Shown: piece by piece, positions 1-10,429 of the stretch
Numbering within the stretch: the stretch's first letter is position 1
Layout: the number at the start of each line of letters is the position of its first letter
Assembly (NCBI GenBank): GCA_961205875.1
Contig: OY540809.1
Coordinates: 35,290,267 to 35,354,266 of the forward strand
Length of the DNA: 64,000 bases
Source: Sialis fuliginosa
Taxonomy: Eukaryota; Arthropoda; Insecta; Megaloptera; Sialidae
Reading direction: 5' to 3'
Program-made: the position numbers and the translations under genes
The notes under the pieces: generated by a model
Databases searched by the model: none
Told to the model about the DNA's origin: nothing
What the model saw: only the letters and a program-made list of their open reading frames with translations

Positions 1-160
1 GCAATATTTTAATGGCTATTAATGTTTTTTACTTCTTCAGAAAATAGTTTATTAGTTAATAATAATTTTTGTTCGAACAAAATAATTTTCTTTTAACGAC
101 AAATTTGAACCCGAACCTAAACCCTAAAAATATAACGGTTTTTGAAAAATAAATAAAATA
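1..160 (-). repeat. Partial copy of a GGTTCGGG-word repeat, cut by window edge
   Basis: This stretch matches, in reverse orientation, the region around 38925-39075. Shared text includes the AACCCGAACC-type words, an AACGGTTTTT block, TTCGAACAAAATAATTTTC and the ATTAATAGCTATTAAAATATT end. The copy runs off the left edge of the window, so its outer end is unknown. The GAACCC words resemble the subterminal word arrays of the hAT-like elements elsewhere here. No coding capacity is visible. Confidence 0.55.
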
Positions 161-188
161 CACGTTTACATTTACACTGATATAATAC

Positions 189-540
189 CAGGGCTTCGAA
201 CCGGAACTGAATCGAAAACCGGAAAACTGTTAGTTTTGCCGGAACGAAAACCGAAACAGAATCGAAATAAAAATATCGGTTTTTACGGTTCAGTTCATGT
301 TAAAATACGCGCGTTAACATGATCTTATTTCCCACTTCAATTGTCGTTCGAATTATCATACAAGTACCATAAAATGTAGAATTTTTTTTTTAATACAAAT
401 AATTTTTTTTTAAGTAATCACTCGGAGCTGAACCGAAAACCGAAAAAACCGTTATTTTTTTCGTAATGAAAACCGGAATCGAAGCGAAATATATTTTTTT
501 ACTCGAACCGGAACGAAAAAAATAACGGTTCGAAGCCCTG
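189..540. mobile_element. hAT-type MITE, CAGGGCTTCGAACCG family, copy 1
   Basis: The 352-bp element begins CAGGGCTTCGAACCGG and ends with the inverse, GGTTCGAAGCCCTG. It is flanked by the exact 8-bp duplication TATAATAC (181-188 and 541-548). Eight-bp duplications with CAGGG-type ends are typical of the hAT superfamily; that assignment is inference because there is no transposase. Subterminal DNA is an array of GAACCGAAAACCG-like words on both sides. Short open frames here are low-complexity noise. Copies 2 and 3 are at 3861-4230 and 57050-57104. Confidence 0.88.
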
Positions 541-548
541 TATAATAC

Positions 549-1004
549 ACTTATAAATAGGATTTTATCAGTACTGCACAATATATTTAATAATTAACTT
601 TGAAATTAAAAGGTTGAGAAACACTGATTTAAATGTATTCCGTATTTATACTTATCAACAGATGTTCATGTGAACCACAAAATCATTTCTTTCTACCCGA
701 CTAACGTAAAACCGAATGGAGGGTTATGATTTTGACACCTGAAAAATTAATCTTACCTAGCTTTACTTGGCATTCTAAAAATTCAAAATTGACTTAAATT
801 TTCTCTAACTTGTTTAACAACGTATTATTTCTTAAAATAAAAAAATTAAACATTTTATAATTTGTTTGTGATATTTAACATTAGTTTACAAAAATTATAC
901 TATTCCAAAATTAAGGGATCACAAAATTTTTTCAAATTTTTTTAGTTATTTTTGAATGGCTGCATTTTCGCGAAAAATGACCGTAGAACAGTTTAAAAAA
1001 GCTT
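549..1004. other. AT-rich spacer, no gene seen
   Basis: AT-rich non-coding DNA between a MITE and the next repeat. I see no long open frame, RNA gene or terminal repeat pair. Confidence 0.5.
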
Positions 1005-1195
1005 GAACATTTTTCAAACAAAATTAATCTTAAATATAAAATTTCACCCTTCTACGATTTGTCGTATTTGAGTTACAACGCTTACAGACCGACAGACAGA
1101 CACACAGACATCCTGATGAAAATAGTCAGAATGGATTCAGGAAAGGTCAAATTGGATAATTCCATCAAAATCCGGATTTCGAAAGAAATCGGCTT
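1005..1195 (+). repeat. Repeat family Y, copy 1
   Basis: A dispersed repeat of about 190 bp. It carries an AATTAATCTTAAATATAAAA block, a TTTGAGTTACAACGCTTACAGA block, a run of CAGACAGACA, and GATGAAAATAGTCAGAATGG. The same order occurs at 8155-8345 (plus) and, reversed, at 63665-63805. The open frame at 1059-1343 runs through it and is not a gene: its codons fall across the CAGACA microsatellite and the repeat recurs without a conserved frame. The class of element is unknown. Confidence 0.6.
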
Positions 1196-1364
1196 CACTA
1201 TACTTAACTTACTTATAGATACTATATGTATATTTTATATACAATATACATGGTATAAGAAAGTAAAAATATTTTTTCAACAAGTTTGTAAATCTTTTAC
1301 ATGGCATCATTTTACATGTTCAGTAAAAATTTCAAGTTTCTAGCTTGTATAGTTTACGAGATAT

Positions 1365-1445
1365 TTTGCTTTGACTGAAAAGGACGGAGGGACGGACGGA
1401 TGGACAAAGTGAGATTAATAGGGTTTCTTCAGAACCCTAAAAACG
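1365..1445. repeat. Short relic of the GTTCCGTAG (G) repeat end
   Basis: The text GACGGACGGATGGACAAAG followed by AGGGTTTCTTCAGAACCCTAAAAA resembles the end of the G repeats at 18177-18916 and 43000-43492, which finish with a GGACGGAC run and a GGTTCC..GGAACCCTAAA hairpin. Only about 80 bp is preserved. Confidence 0.4.
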
Positions 1446-1689
1446 CACAGCAGTATAAACTTTAGGTAAGATTTTTTATCGCCCTTATTAAAATAAAACG
1501 CAATAAATAATGGCACGAGGTCCGAACACCGCAATGAATCATTATAGCCATGCGTTGCAATGCATATAGACCAAAAGCTGGCTGCAAAAAAACTAGCCTA
1601 TCGAGTAATAGGGTAAAATGTTTTTTAAATGTTAGTACCCATAGCAACTATGAGAAAAAACATTTTGTGTCTGGGCGGAACTTGTTAAT

Positions 1690-2135
1690 TTTTCAGTGGG
1701 GGCGGGGGGGGGGGGGCGCTAAGAAAATAAAGCTAGGTAAAAAAAAATATTTTTTTATACCAAGGCATGTTAAAATGTATAACCAAACCAGTAAAATATG
1801 AAATAAAAAATATGAAATATAAAAATAAAAAATTATATGACGCCCCTCCCTATTATTCCAAAATTTAAAACGATATTGTTGACGTTGACTTTAGTATTTG
1901 TTGTTCGTAGTCTCACCAAGCTTCGTTACCAAATTTTTTAAAGATTTTTTGAGCCAGTTGTTTGAAGAGCTCTGCTGGCACCATTTTTGAGTTAGAAAAA
2001 ATAAATAAAAAATATGGTCAAATTCTACTAATTGAGATCTACATTTCGACACGCCACACGCCTTGGTATACCAATTTTTAAAAATTTCTTTTAAAGCCCT
2101 CTGCAGGCGCCATTTTTGATTTAGAAAAATAAAAT
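1690..2135. repeat. Repeat family U, copy with poly-G tract
   Basis: After a G-rich run near 1698-1720, the sequence ATACCAAGGCATGTTAAAATG matches the units of the tandem array at 22866-23680. Other shared text (CTCACCAAGCTTCGTTACC, GAGCCAGTTG, AATTGAGATCTACATTTCG) appears in reverse orientation relative to that start, so the copy is internally inverted. It ends near a second inverse CACACGCCTTGGTATACC. I see no coding potential. Confidence 0.55.
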
Positions 2136-2141
2136 CCTCTT

Positions 2142-2705
2142 AGGCGGGTCGCACACAGAGGATATTTTTTTTATGAAATCAGTTTCGTGAAACTTGGATT
2201 GTGAAACGTGTTTCATATCTGTCGCACACAAATAAAACTTTTTTAATAAAACTAGAAATTAGTTTAAGTGCTAATGCTGTATTGGTGGCTCCGAAATAAA
2301 AAAAGGAAACGTAGGTTCTGGATTCATTTATTTCGATAAAGATTACTGTTTTGCAGGTCATAAGACCATGTAAACAGAACCCAAACGTTTTTAATTAAAA
2401 ACTTGCAAAAAAACTTATGTCACTGCACTGAATACTCTACTACCAAGGTCTATTACGAGTATTTATATCAATATATTTTTTTATTTAACATTATATTAAT
2501 AAATTATAATAATGATTGAACTTGGAACTTCCATGCAAAATTGATGAAACTATGTTTGATGAAACCAAAATCACAAGTTTCACGAAACCACGTTTGTGAA
2601 ACCACGTGAAATTTAGGTTTCGTGAAACTTAGTGTGCTATATCTGATTGTTTTTCAATTGAATGGTTTCATGAAACTAAAGATTCAAGTTTCACGAAACT
2701 GGTTA
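2142..2705. mobile_element. Probable hAT-like element rich in GTTTCACGAAAC words
   Basis: Near each end there are clustered near-palindromic words of the form GTTTCRYGAAAC, at about 2180, 2572, 2620, 2662 and 2688, with weaker GTGAAAC copies between. This matches the subterminal word arrays of the better-defined hAT MITEs in this window. I could not fix the terminal inverted repeats or a duplication, so the bounds are approximate and the class is inference. Confidence 0.4.
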
Positions 2706-3194
2706 AAAAAAATTTCCTCGCTTTACTCGATATGTTAGTTTTTTTGCAGCCAGCTCTCGCTCATGCGTCCATAGCTGGATTTACATCCACCTAGTTTAAA
2801 CTATCCCCTGTACAGTTCACATTGATCCCTTGGGATTTATACAGACGATTCGATACGATGTGCGCGCCGGGATCTACTGTATTTTGTGTGTCTGGGTTCT
2901 CCTTCACTGTTCTAACTTTAAGAGACATGGTGAAATGAGCGCTTTGAGAAATCAATTTAGGAGTGGTAATAAACAAGTGCAGTTTGATTGTTGTGGTTCT
3001 AGATTGTCAATAAAATGTTCATTATTGTTCATTGTTTTTAATCTTAATTCCTATAGATTTTAAACGTTGTTACTATTAAAAGAGAATATATATTTGAGTT
3101 GTTAACAAGAAAAGCGGATAAAATAAGTGTTAAAGAAACGTGAAAATTTAAGTGTTATAAACGTACTTTACTAACAATAAAACGTTTTATTTTT
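2706..3194. other. Spacer with short open frames, no gene recognised
   Basis: Contains overlapping short frames on both strands at 2791-3063. None shows a known domain, and the reading frames have no codon bias. A start of transcription or splice context is not evident. Confidence 0.4.
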
Positions 3195-3202
3195 ATAATC
3201 AG

Positions 3203-3481
3203 TAGAGATTGGAAAAATAGTTGTTATTTTCAATGAAATGGTTAACTAGTTGAATTTTTTTCGGAAAATAGTTGGTAAATAGTTTTTTTTACAATTTATT
3301 AATAATTAGTGCAAACGAAGCAGTAAAAAGTGTCACAAATAGTTTGGAAGGTAGTTGCAAATAGTTGATTTCAAATTATGTTCAATCAAACCAGTTTTTT
3401 GAAAACGGTGGAGATATGTAATAAAAATTACAATAAATGCATTTTTACGCAATAATTGAAAAACTATTTTTCCAATCTCTA
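3203..3481. mobile_element. hAT-type MITE, TAGAGATTGGAAAAATAG family, copy 1
   Basis: The ends are TAGAGATTGGAAAAATAGTT and its inverse AACTATTTTTCCAATCTCTA. The 8-bp flanks are ATAATCAG (3195-3202) and ATAAACAG (3482-3489), differing at one base, so this is an old hAT-like duplication. The right duplication covers the first three bases of the next element (3487-3801), which shows this element landed inside the terminus of an older one. Relatives are at 19245-19950 and 49428-49628. Confidence 0.83.
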
Positions 3482-3486
3482 ATAAA

Positions 3487-3801
3487 CAGGGTGTCCACTG
3501 TTTTTTGAAAATAAAATTCCCTGACTTTTCCTACTACAGATTCAAAATTCCCTGACAACTCGGGGCAAGAAGTGATCGGGGGGACCCTAGAATGTACAAA
3601 AAAATTTGAAGACTTTTTTGCTCGTCAACTTAAATTTATACACTTTTTTTTCTTCACTGACTTATCATAAATTATCATAAATTCTCCGACTTTCCAAAAA
3701 AAATTTAATAAATTCCCTGACTTTTCAGAATTTTAAAGAATTTCCATGACTTTCTCTGACCACTTTAGGCTTCCCTGACTTTCCAGAAAGTGGACACCCT
3801 G
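3487..3801. mobile_element. CAGGGTGTCCACT-ended MITE
   Basis: A 315-bp element with 13-bp inverted ends, CAGGGTGTCCACT and AGTGGACACCCTG. The interior repeats the words TTCCCTGACTTTTC and TTTCCAGA several times. Its left end was later invaded by the hAT element at 3203-3481. No clean target duplication is readable, which fits the later disturbance. From memory, repeats with this terminal sequence and TTCCCTGACTT words are widespread in animal genomes. Confidence 0.7.
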
Positions 3802-3860
3802 ATAATGGAAACTAACATTGATATTTGATATTTCTCTGTGAAAATTTTAACCACGAAAAC

Positions 3861-4230
3861 CAGGGCTTCGAACCGGAACTGAACCGAAAACCGGAAAAAC
3901 CGTTATTTTTTGCCGGAAAGAAAACCGGAACAGAACCGAAATAAAAATATCGGTTTTTACGATTCAGTACATGTTAAAATACTCGCGTTAATATGATCTT
4001 ATTTCCCACTTTAATTGTCGTTCGGACTACCATAAATTATTCTAAATTACGGTAAAAAAATGTTTAAATACAAATAAATTGTTTTTGTTAATTAATCACT
4101 TGGAGCTGAACCAAAAACCGAAAAAACAGTTATTTTTTTCGGAACGAAAACCGGAACCGAACCGAAATATATTTTTTTACTCGAAACGGAACGAAAACCG
4201 AAACGAAAAAAATAACGGTTCGAAGCCCTG
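3861..4230. mobile_element. hAT-type MITE, CAGGGCTTCGAACCG family, copy 2
   Basis: 370 bp, same ends and interior as copy 1 (189-540), with the exact 8-bp duplication ACGAAAAC at 3853-3860 and 4231-4238. The different duplication from copy 1 proves independent insertions. Subterminal arrays of CCGAAAACCGG words are present on both sides, with a short AT-rich core. Confidence 0.9.
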
Positions 4231-4238
4231 ACGAAAAC

Positions 4239-4904
4239 TATCACATACATATTGGATTTCCAATGATGAAAGTTTCTACTTTAAACTAATTTTTTAACTA
4301 ATATAAGTATAAAAAAACTAAAAACGTATTTTAAATAAGTTATAATAAAAAAAACCTGAAAAATAGAACCATAGAAAAAATATCTGTCATTCCAAGATAA
4401 ATAGTTTCATTCATATTGGTCAACATATAGATGAAATTATTAGATTTTTGTATTAATAATTTTTAATTTTCATAATAATTATAGTTTTAGAAGTATTATT
4501 AATTTTTTTTTAAATAAAACTATAGATACTTGACTTTACCATTATCCATTTCTTAAATTTTTTTATTTATTTTCCTGATTTCAATTTAAAGTTTAAGAAA
4601 TGATTATTAGATATACATATATTACAGACTTAATTTTAACAAATAAAATTTAAACTGACGTTAAAACTTCTAACTTTCAAGAGAATTATAAATTACAAGT
4701 TTAGTCATTTTGTCTATCCACGTACAGTTTGTCTACTATATAATTTATTGAAATGAAGACAAAGTAGAACAATTGTACAATTTCCGTTACCACAATGAAA
4801 AATTAATGTCATTTCTATGTACATAAGTTTTTTTGTACGAAATACACTTAACTGTATCACATATACGAATTTTGCTCAAATAAATTATTTTTAATGTAGG
4901 TAGG
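4239..4904. other. AT-rich spacer, nothing recognised
   Basis: AT-rich DNA with no open frame of note, no terminal repeats and no RNA-like structure that I can see. Confidence 0.5.
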
Positions 4905-4908
4905 TATA

Positions 4909-6422
4909 CAGGGTGGGGCAATAGTGTGTGGAAGTTCGATAACTCATAGACCATAACAGATAAAAAAATCTTTCTAATGCAGATGTAAACTGTGGGTAAA
5001 TGCGCATACATAGAAATTATTTTCAAATATACAGTGTGCTACAAAAAAGTGTGGCACGCTTAAGGTAATTTTTTTTAAATGGAATGCCCCGAATATTTTT
5101 GGATATTTAACACTTCTCTTGGGATGTTTATTCATATCAAAAATATTAGCCCCATCTGATGTCCGGTTTAGACGTAATAGTATTTTTTTCAAAAAAATTG
5201 ATGTTTACATTACTCCACTTAAAAATTCACCACTTCCGCGTCAGCATCTTTAAAGACGAAATTAAATATGGACCTTATTGTAGGAGGTTGGTGGGTGCTT
5301 TTGTTAAAATATCTTAGAGCCACCATGTACAGGGTGTTCAAAATTAATTTTCAAATTTTGAGAACTTCAAAGTTATTTTTCTCAACTATTTCAAATGGAA
5401 CACCCTATATATTTTTTAACGATGTTATGTAAAATTACATAACGAACATTTTTTGTTTATACATCTTTATGGTTATTTGTTACCATTTTTGATTTATTGA
5501 GTAAAAAGAACAAAATTCAACAATATTTACTTAAAAAAATGATTTTTTTTTCAAATAAAATAAAACAACATGTACAGAGTGTTCATGTTGCCCATAAAAA
5601 CAGCATTTTATGTTTCTGTCGCGGTTTCACACTGCGTATTAGTGAATTTATATGGTTGTAAATTATTTTGGTTATTTGTGTTTGATAAAATAATAAAGCA
5701 TTTGTTTGCTAATTGAAAAAAATTCATGCTGTTTTAATGGGCAACATGAACTTCCTTTACATGGTGTTTTATTTTATTTAAAAAAAAATTCATTTTTTTT
5801 AGTAAATATTGTTGATTTTTGTACTTTTTGCTCAATAAATCAAAAATGGTTACAAATAACTATAAGGATGTACAACAAAAAATGTTCGAAATGTAATTCT
5901 ACATAACATCGTTAAAAAATATATAGGGTGTTCCATTTGAAATAGTTGAGAAAAATAACTTCGAAGTTCTCAAAATTTGAAAATTAATTTTAAACACCCT
6001 GTACATGGCGGCTCTAAGATATTTTAACAAAAGCACCCACCAACCTCCTACAATAAGGTCCATATTTAATTTCGTCTTCAAAGATGCTGACGCGGAAGTG
6101 GTGAATTTTTAAGTGGAGTAATGTAAACATCAATTTTTTTGAAAAAAATACTATTACGGTTAAACCGGACATCAGATGGGGCTAATATTTTCGATATGAA
6201 TAAACATCCCAAGAGAAGTGTTAAATATGCAAAAATATTCGGGGCATTCCATTTAAAAAAAATTACCTTAAGCATGCCACACTTTTTTGTAGCACCCTGT
6301 ATATTTGAAAATAATTTCTATGTATGTGCATTTACTCATAGTTTACATCTGCATTAGAAAGATTTTTTTATCTTTTATGGTCTACGAGCTATCGAACTTC
6401 CACACACTATTGCCCCACCCTG
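4909..6422. mobile_element. 1.5-kb foldback element, CAGGGTGGGGCAATAG ends
   Basis: Two arms of about 698 bp (4909-5607 and 5726-6422) are near-perfect inverse copies around a loop of about 118 bp. The ends are CAGGGTGGGGCAATAGTGTG and its inverse, flanked by TATA on both sides (4905-4908, 6423-6426). Mirror-image open frames occur in both arms (for example 4974-5192 minus and 6139-6357 plus, sharing LLRLNRTSDGANIFDMNK). They arise from the palindrome and carry no known domain. Short CACCCTATATA and TACAGGGTG motifs inside suggest smaller elements nested in each arm before it was duplicated. Confidence 0.85.
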
Positions 6423-6738
6423 TATATAGAATTTTAATATTTTGAAAATTTTTGTTTTTATATTCTTATTAACTTCCCATGAAAATCAAAATAAAAAATT
6501 TCAACATATTTGTTTGTTTCAAGGTTACTATAGTATATTTACACTATTTTCAGAAAGATGTGTGTGTGTGTGTGTGTCATTTTTTACGTGCACGAAATCT
6601 CGCAAATAAAAAATACTATTGACTTCGTTGGAGTGCCAATCGAAGCGTCTTGACGTGAATATGATATGAAAGATTTTTCGAAACAGCCATTGAAGGGGTG
6701 AAAATCACCTTCAAAATTTGAATTTTAAATAATAAATA

Positions 6739-8957
6739 CTTAGACAAGTAAAGATAAAGGACAAATAACACATTACCTAGCGTTGTTACCATATCGCACC
6801 ACGAAAAATCGCTCCACGAGTCATTGGCGTTTCATTCAGATTTTAAAATAAATATCAATTGTTTTGAATTATAAAATTAATTAATAATAAATGTTTTATA
6901 TTGTCTTTAAAAGTATGTCAGTGATAATTGATTAGCAGAGAAATGTCTATTTGGAAATATCATCTCTCATACATACTAAATTCAATTATAATTTAAAACA
7001 TATTTGCATATTATAAATTTTCAACTGCCGCCTTTGGGATAATATGTGATTTTGACAATTAAAAAAAGATGGCTGCCGACAAATTTTGGTAATAGTACGT
7101 CTGGTACGTAAAAAAACCCTGCACTTTTTGATTGGGGTATGACACTTTCTGTGCTCATAGATAAGGTCAAAAGAATAATTTTCAGATAGGGAGCTACTTT
7201 AAAATCCATGTAGAACACCATTATATCGGCTATTAAAGATGTTTTTATTAAATTTGCTGTATCTCAGCTCCTAGTCATCTGATTTCAATTTTCTTTTGTT
7301 TGTTTTAAAGTTCTTATTGAGAAGATTATTTTTGTCATTGTTCATTTTTCTCTAAATCTTATGGATTCCCCACAATTTTTGAAAATCTGAAAATTTTACT
7401 TTTCTTACGAACTTAATTTTTATATAACTTTTTAATTGTGCCCAATATTTTTTACCTCATTTAAAAAAAAAGAGATTTTTTCTGCATTCCATTGATAACA
7501 AGATAATACTGTTTTAATTAACAACTTCTTTGGAATTAGCGTGTTAAACTAAGAAAAATATATTATTTTTGGATCATTCCATGTCAAGTCTACCTTTTAT
7601 CATATGAAATTTTATGTTGGGATCAATTTTCTCATATGGCATGGTTAAAAAATTGAAAAATTTGACATGGATGTCACTGAACTTTCTTATACAATAAAAA
7701 AATGTGCGTGTATCTACTTATAAGAAACAAATAATTTTGGCTTACTGATGACAAATATAAAAAAATGAATAGAACATAAACTATAGATAATAACGTTTTC
7801 TACATTTTTTTGTTGTAAACAATTTATTCTATTATGAACTTTTTCAAATAAAATGGAAAAAAATAAAAATATAATTAAAAACTTTTTTTTTAAATGGTAA
7901 GAGAAACAAAAAAATTAATGGAACATAAACTATAGAAAATAACGTACTCTACAACTTTTATTTCAATGATTTATTTCTGCTTTAAACCATTTCAAATATA
8001 ATTGAAAAAAATCGATTATAACCTCAAAAACTAATATTCTAAACAAATTTTATTTAAAATATTTTTTTCTAACACGTACCGTTTCAGAAATAATTCGAAT
8101 AATTATAAAAATTACAAAAGTAAACATCCATTTCCGGTTTTAAAAACAGCAGGTCTTCTTTCTTAAAACAAATTAATCCTAAATATAAAATTTCACCCCT
8201 CTATGTACTCTCATTTTTGAGTTACAGCGTTTACAGACAAACAGATACACACACAGACAGACAGACAGACATGATGATAAAAATAGTCAGAATTGATTTA
8301 GGGAAGGTATAAATGGACATTTCCATCAAAATCTCGAATCCGAGAAACCAATATAGGTAAACTTGACATGGAATGATCCAAAAATAGTATATTTTTCTTA
8401 GTTTAACACGCTATTTCCAAAGAAGTTGTTAATTAAAAAAATATTATCTTGTTATCAATGGAATGCAGAAAAAAATATCTTTTTTTTTAAATGACGTAAA
8501 AAATGATATTGGGCACAATCGGCACAAATAAAAAGTTATATAACAATTATGTTCGTAAGAAAAGTAAAATTTTCAGATTTTCGAAAATTGTGGGGAACCC
8601 TTAAGATTTAGAGAAAAATGAATAATGACAAAAAATTATCTTCTCAATAAGAACTTTAAATCAAATAAAAGAAAATTGAAATCAGACGACTAATAGCTGA
8701 GATACAGCCAGTTTAATAAAAATGGTGGGGGCCATCTTTAATAGCCGATATAATGGTGTTCTACACGGATTTTAAAGTGGCTCCCTATCTGAAAATCTTT
8801 CTTTTGACCTTATATATGACCACAGAAAGTGGCATACCCCAATCAAAAAGTGCAGCATTTTGGTTTTATTTGCTACGAACCAGACGTAGGTACTATAACA
8901 CTTTCATATACGGACTAGCATTGGTTGTAATGTATCCATTGTCTTTCCTAATCTAAG
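6739..8957. mobile_element. 2.2-kb palindromic element X inserted in repeat R
   Basis: Flanked by the exact 8-bp duplication AATAAATA (6731-6738, 8958-8965). The ends are CTTAGACAAGTAAAG and the related inverse CTTTCCTAATCTAAG. Long arms (about 7087-7600 and 8365-8902) are inverse copies, giving mirror open frames at 7021-7221 minus and 8753-8956 plus that both contain DFKVAPYLKI; these are artefacts of the palindrome. The centre holds a two-unit tandem repeat (about 7751-7870, 7905-8015) and a Y repeat (8155-8345). The superfamily is undecided: the duplication length fits hAT, P or Merlin types. Confidence 0.82.
8155..8345 (+). repeat. Repeat family Y, copy 2, inside element X
   Basis: Same block order as at 1005-1195: ACAAATTAATCCTAAATATA, a GAGTTACAGCG block, a CAGACAGACAGA run, then GATAAAAATAGTCAGAATTG. 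It lies in the loop of element X, so either X captured it or Y inserted into X. Confidence 0.6.
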
Positions 8958-9270
8958 AATAAATACATTTTTCTAATTTATGTTGCCTTGGAAACAAACG
9001 CAATTAAATTCAAATTTTCAGAGTAGTTATTCTAAAAATGTATAAATTATTATTATATTATTGACATTAGGAATAATAGAAATCTAATATTCATAATACA
9101 ACGGTGACAAATTCCATTAAAATTGTTTATGTACATATTAAAAAAAAATTCACATAAACTATGAACAATAAATAATATAATCAGTGTTCAAGTATTTATA
9201 GTCATACCATATTGGGAAGTTGATTGTGTGGACCTAAAGGGTCTCGTCTCAACCCACGGCTTGTTTGAAT

Positions 9271-9881
9271 TTTGATTCCATCAATTATATACCAAAAAAG
9301 AAAATACACTACCTATTTAGTTTATAGATAAAAATAAAATAGAGCAAAATTTTACTACCAACTAACCAACTAAACAATTTATATTATATGAGCCCCTTAA
9401 CGGAGTAAATATACCCAATAAAAGCTGTTTATTAGTTACGTACTACCTCTACAAAATTTATTACAATAATCAAAACCCAATACACGAAAAAAACTAAATA
9501 TACTAACAGGCTGACATCATATAAATGACTAGTGCGTTCTTAAGAAATGAAGGGGAGGGGAGTTTTACTACAAATAAAAGCTCAATTTTAGAGTGTAAGT
9601 AGGGTGGAGTGCTCTAAGAGTGCGCACTTAAGGTTTGACTGGTTATACAAATAAAAATAATAACATTTGAAAATCACAAATTTTTATTTAAACTCTTTGG
9701 TTCTTTAGTAATATTGTTGCACAACCATAGAGAAGTAATTCTTAAACAATTAGGAACAAAAAATAAAAAATTCACAAAAGTCATTTGCGCACTCTTACAG
9801 ATACCAGTCTCTAAGAGTGCGCATAATTTTACACGCGTATCTGTATGGCCCAATGACAGAATATGAAGTGTATTTGTGGTG
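9271..9881. other. Spacer with repeated AGAGTGCGCACT words
   Basis: Mostly AT-rich. The word CTCTAAGAGTGCGCA occurs twice (near 9612 and 9811) and its inverse GCGCACTCTTA once (near 9787). The function is unknown. It may belong to the same element as the zinc-finger-like fragment that follows. Confidence 0.35.
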
Positions 9882-10019
9882 TCACCATTGACTGCACGAT
9901 ATACACTCGATCCAATCTTCAGATATCGGCTCTTTGTAAACTTCGATACATCCTGGGCAACTCCACATATTTCTTTTAGTTAGTTTCGGTTTTTTGGGAT
10001 TTTCATTCCGATTTAGTGA
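9882..10019 (-). pseudogene. PHD-like zinc-finger tail fragment, probably transposase-derived
   Basis: Read on the minus strand from 10019, an open stretch of 45 codons gives a basic linker (KKPKLTKRN) followed by WSCPGCIEVYKEPISEDW and IECISCSQW. Two CxxC pairs with an EDWIxC core are what one sees in the PHD-type tails of some pogo/Tigger-like insect transposases; the match is from memory. A TGA follows the final W, yet beyond it the same frame continues HHKYTSYSVIGPYRYAC, like the rest of a PHD finger. So this is a decayed 3' piece. The catalytic domain expected upstream is absent; the heat-shock-like region at 10028-10300 occupies that place. Confidence 0.5.
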
Positions 10020-10027
10020 CTAAATGA

Positions 10028-10300
10028 TGAATGACTTGATCCATCAGCCGCGCTGCGATATTTATACACAGGATCAAGGTCAAGTGCCGAGGTTCTAGTA
10101 CTTTCCAGAACTTGCGTTTACTTATTGCGTAGTAGCATTCTCGAAAATTCGCTGTTGTTTATTATATAGGGTCAAGGTCAATCGCCGAATGTTGTAAACA
10201 ACTTTGTTTATTTCTTGTGGCAACATTCTAGAACCTTCGCGACTCTTGACAATCTGAATCATTTATTGCGGTAGTGTTCTCGAATATTTGAAACAGTTTC
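10028..10300 (-). promoter_or_regulatory. Tandem heat-shock-element-like and TATA-box cluster
   Basis: Four groups of alternating TTC/GAA pentamers are visible. 10093-10115 reads TTCTAGTACTTTCCAGAACT, 10138-10150 reads TTCTCGAAAATTC, 10226-10238 reads TTCTAGAACCTTC, and 10277-10289 reads TTCTCGAATATTT. Two have three exact units, as heat-shock factor requires. On the minus strand a TATAAATA (10066-10059) follows, with initiator-like TCAAGTC or TCATTC 29-34 bp downstream. A second TATATAATA with its own elements lies just upstream, so the module is a tandem dimer. GTCAAGGTCA occurs once per unit. Activity is inference. Confidence 0.5.
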
Positions 10301-10429
10301 TTTCTTGAAATTTTGAATAATATTTTCGTTCATCATGTCTTCAACATTTTATACACATTCTGAAATTAGAAGAGTTCATTATGTTTCAAAAAGAAAACTG
10401 CGAAAAATAATAGGTGGTGTGTGGCATGG

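Larger units (their letters stand above)
6471..9270 (+). repeat. Repeat family R, copy 1, split by a 2.2-kb insertion
   Basis: The left part (6471-6738) starts near AACTTCCCATGAAAATCAAA, carries a TGTGTGTGTG run and ATTGACTTCGTTGG, and ends in GAATTTTAAATAATAAATA. The right part (8958-9270) resumes with TATGTTGCCTTGGAAACAAA and ends at GGGAAGTTGATTGTGTGGAC. In copy 2 (31768-32566) the two parts are contiguous, which proves the split. No protein is encoded. The class is unknown. Confidence 0.7.

Noticed and set aside
4974-6357. Two similar proteins encoded on opposite strands (LLRLNRTSDGANIFDMNK)
   Set aside because: They are mirror images produced by the palindrome at 4909-6422, with no independent coding evidence.
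7021-8956. Paired frames sharing DFKVAPYLKI
   Set aside because: They lie at corresponding positions of the inverted arms of element X and contain no known domain.
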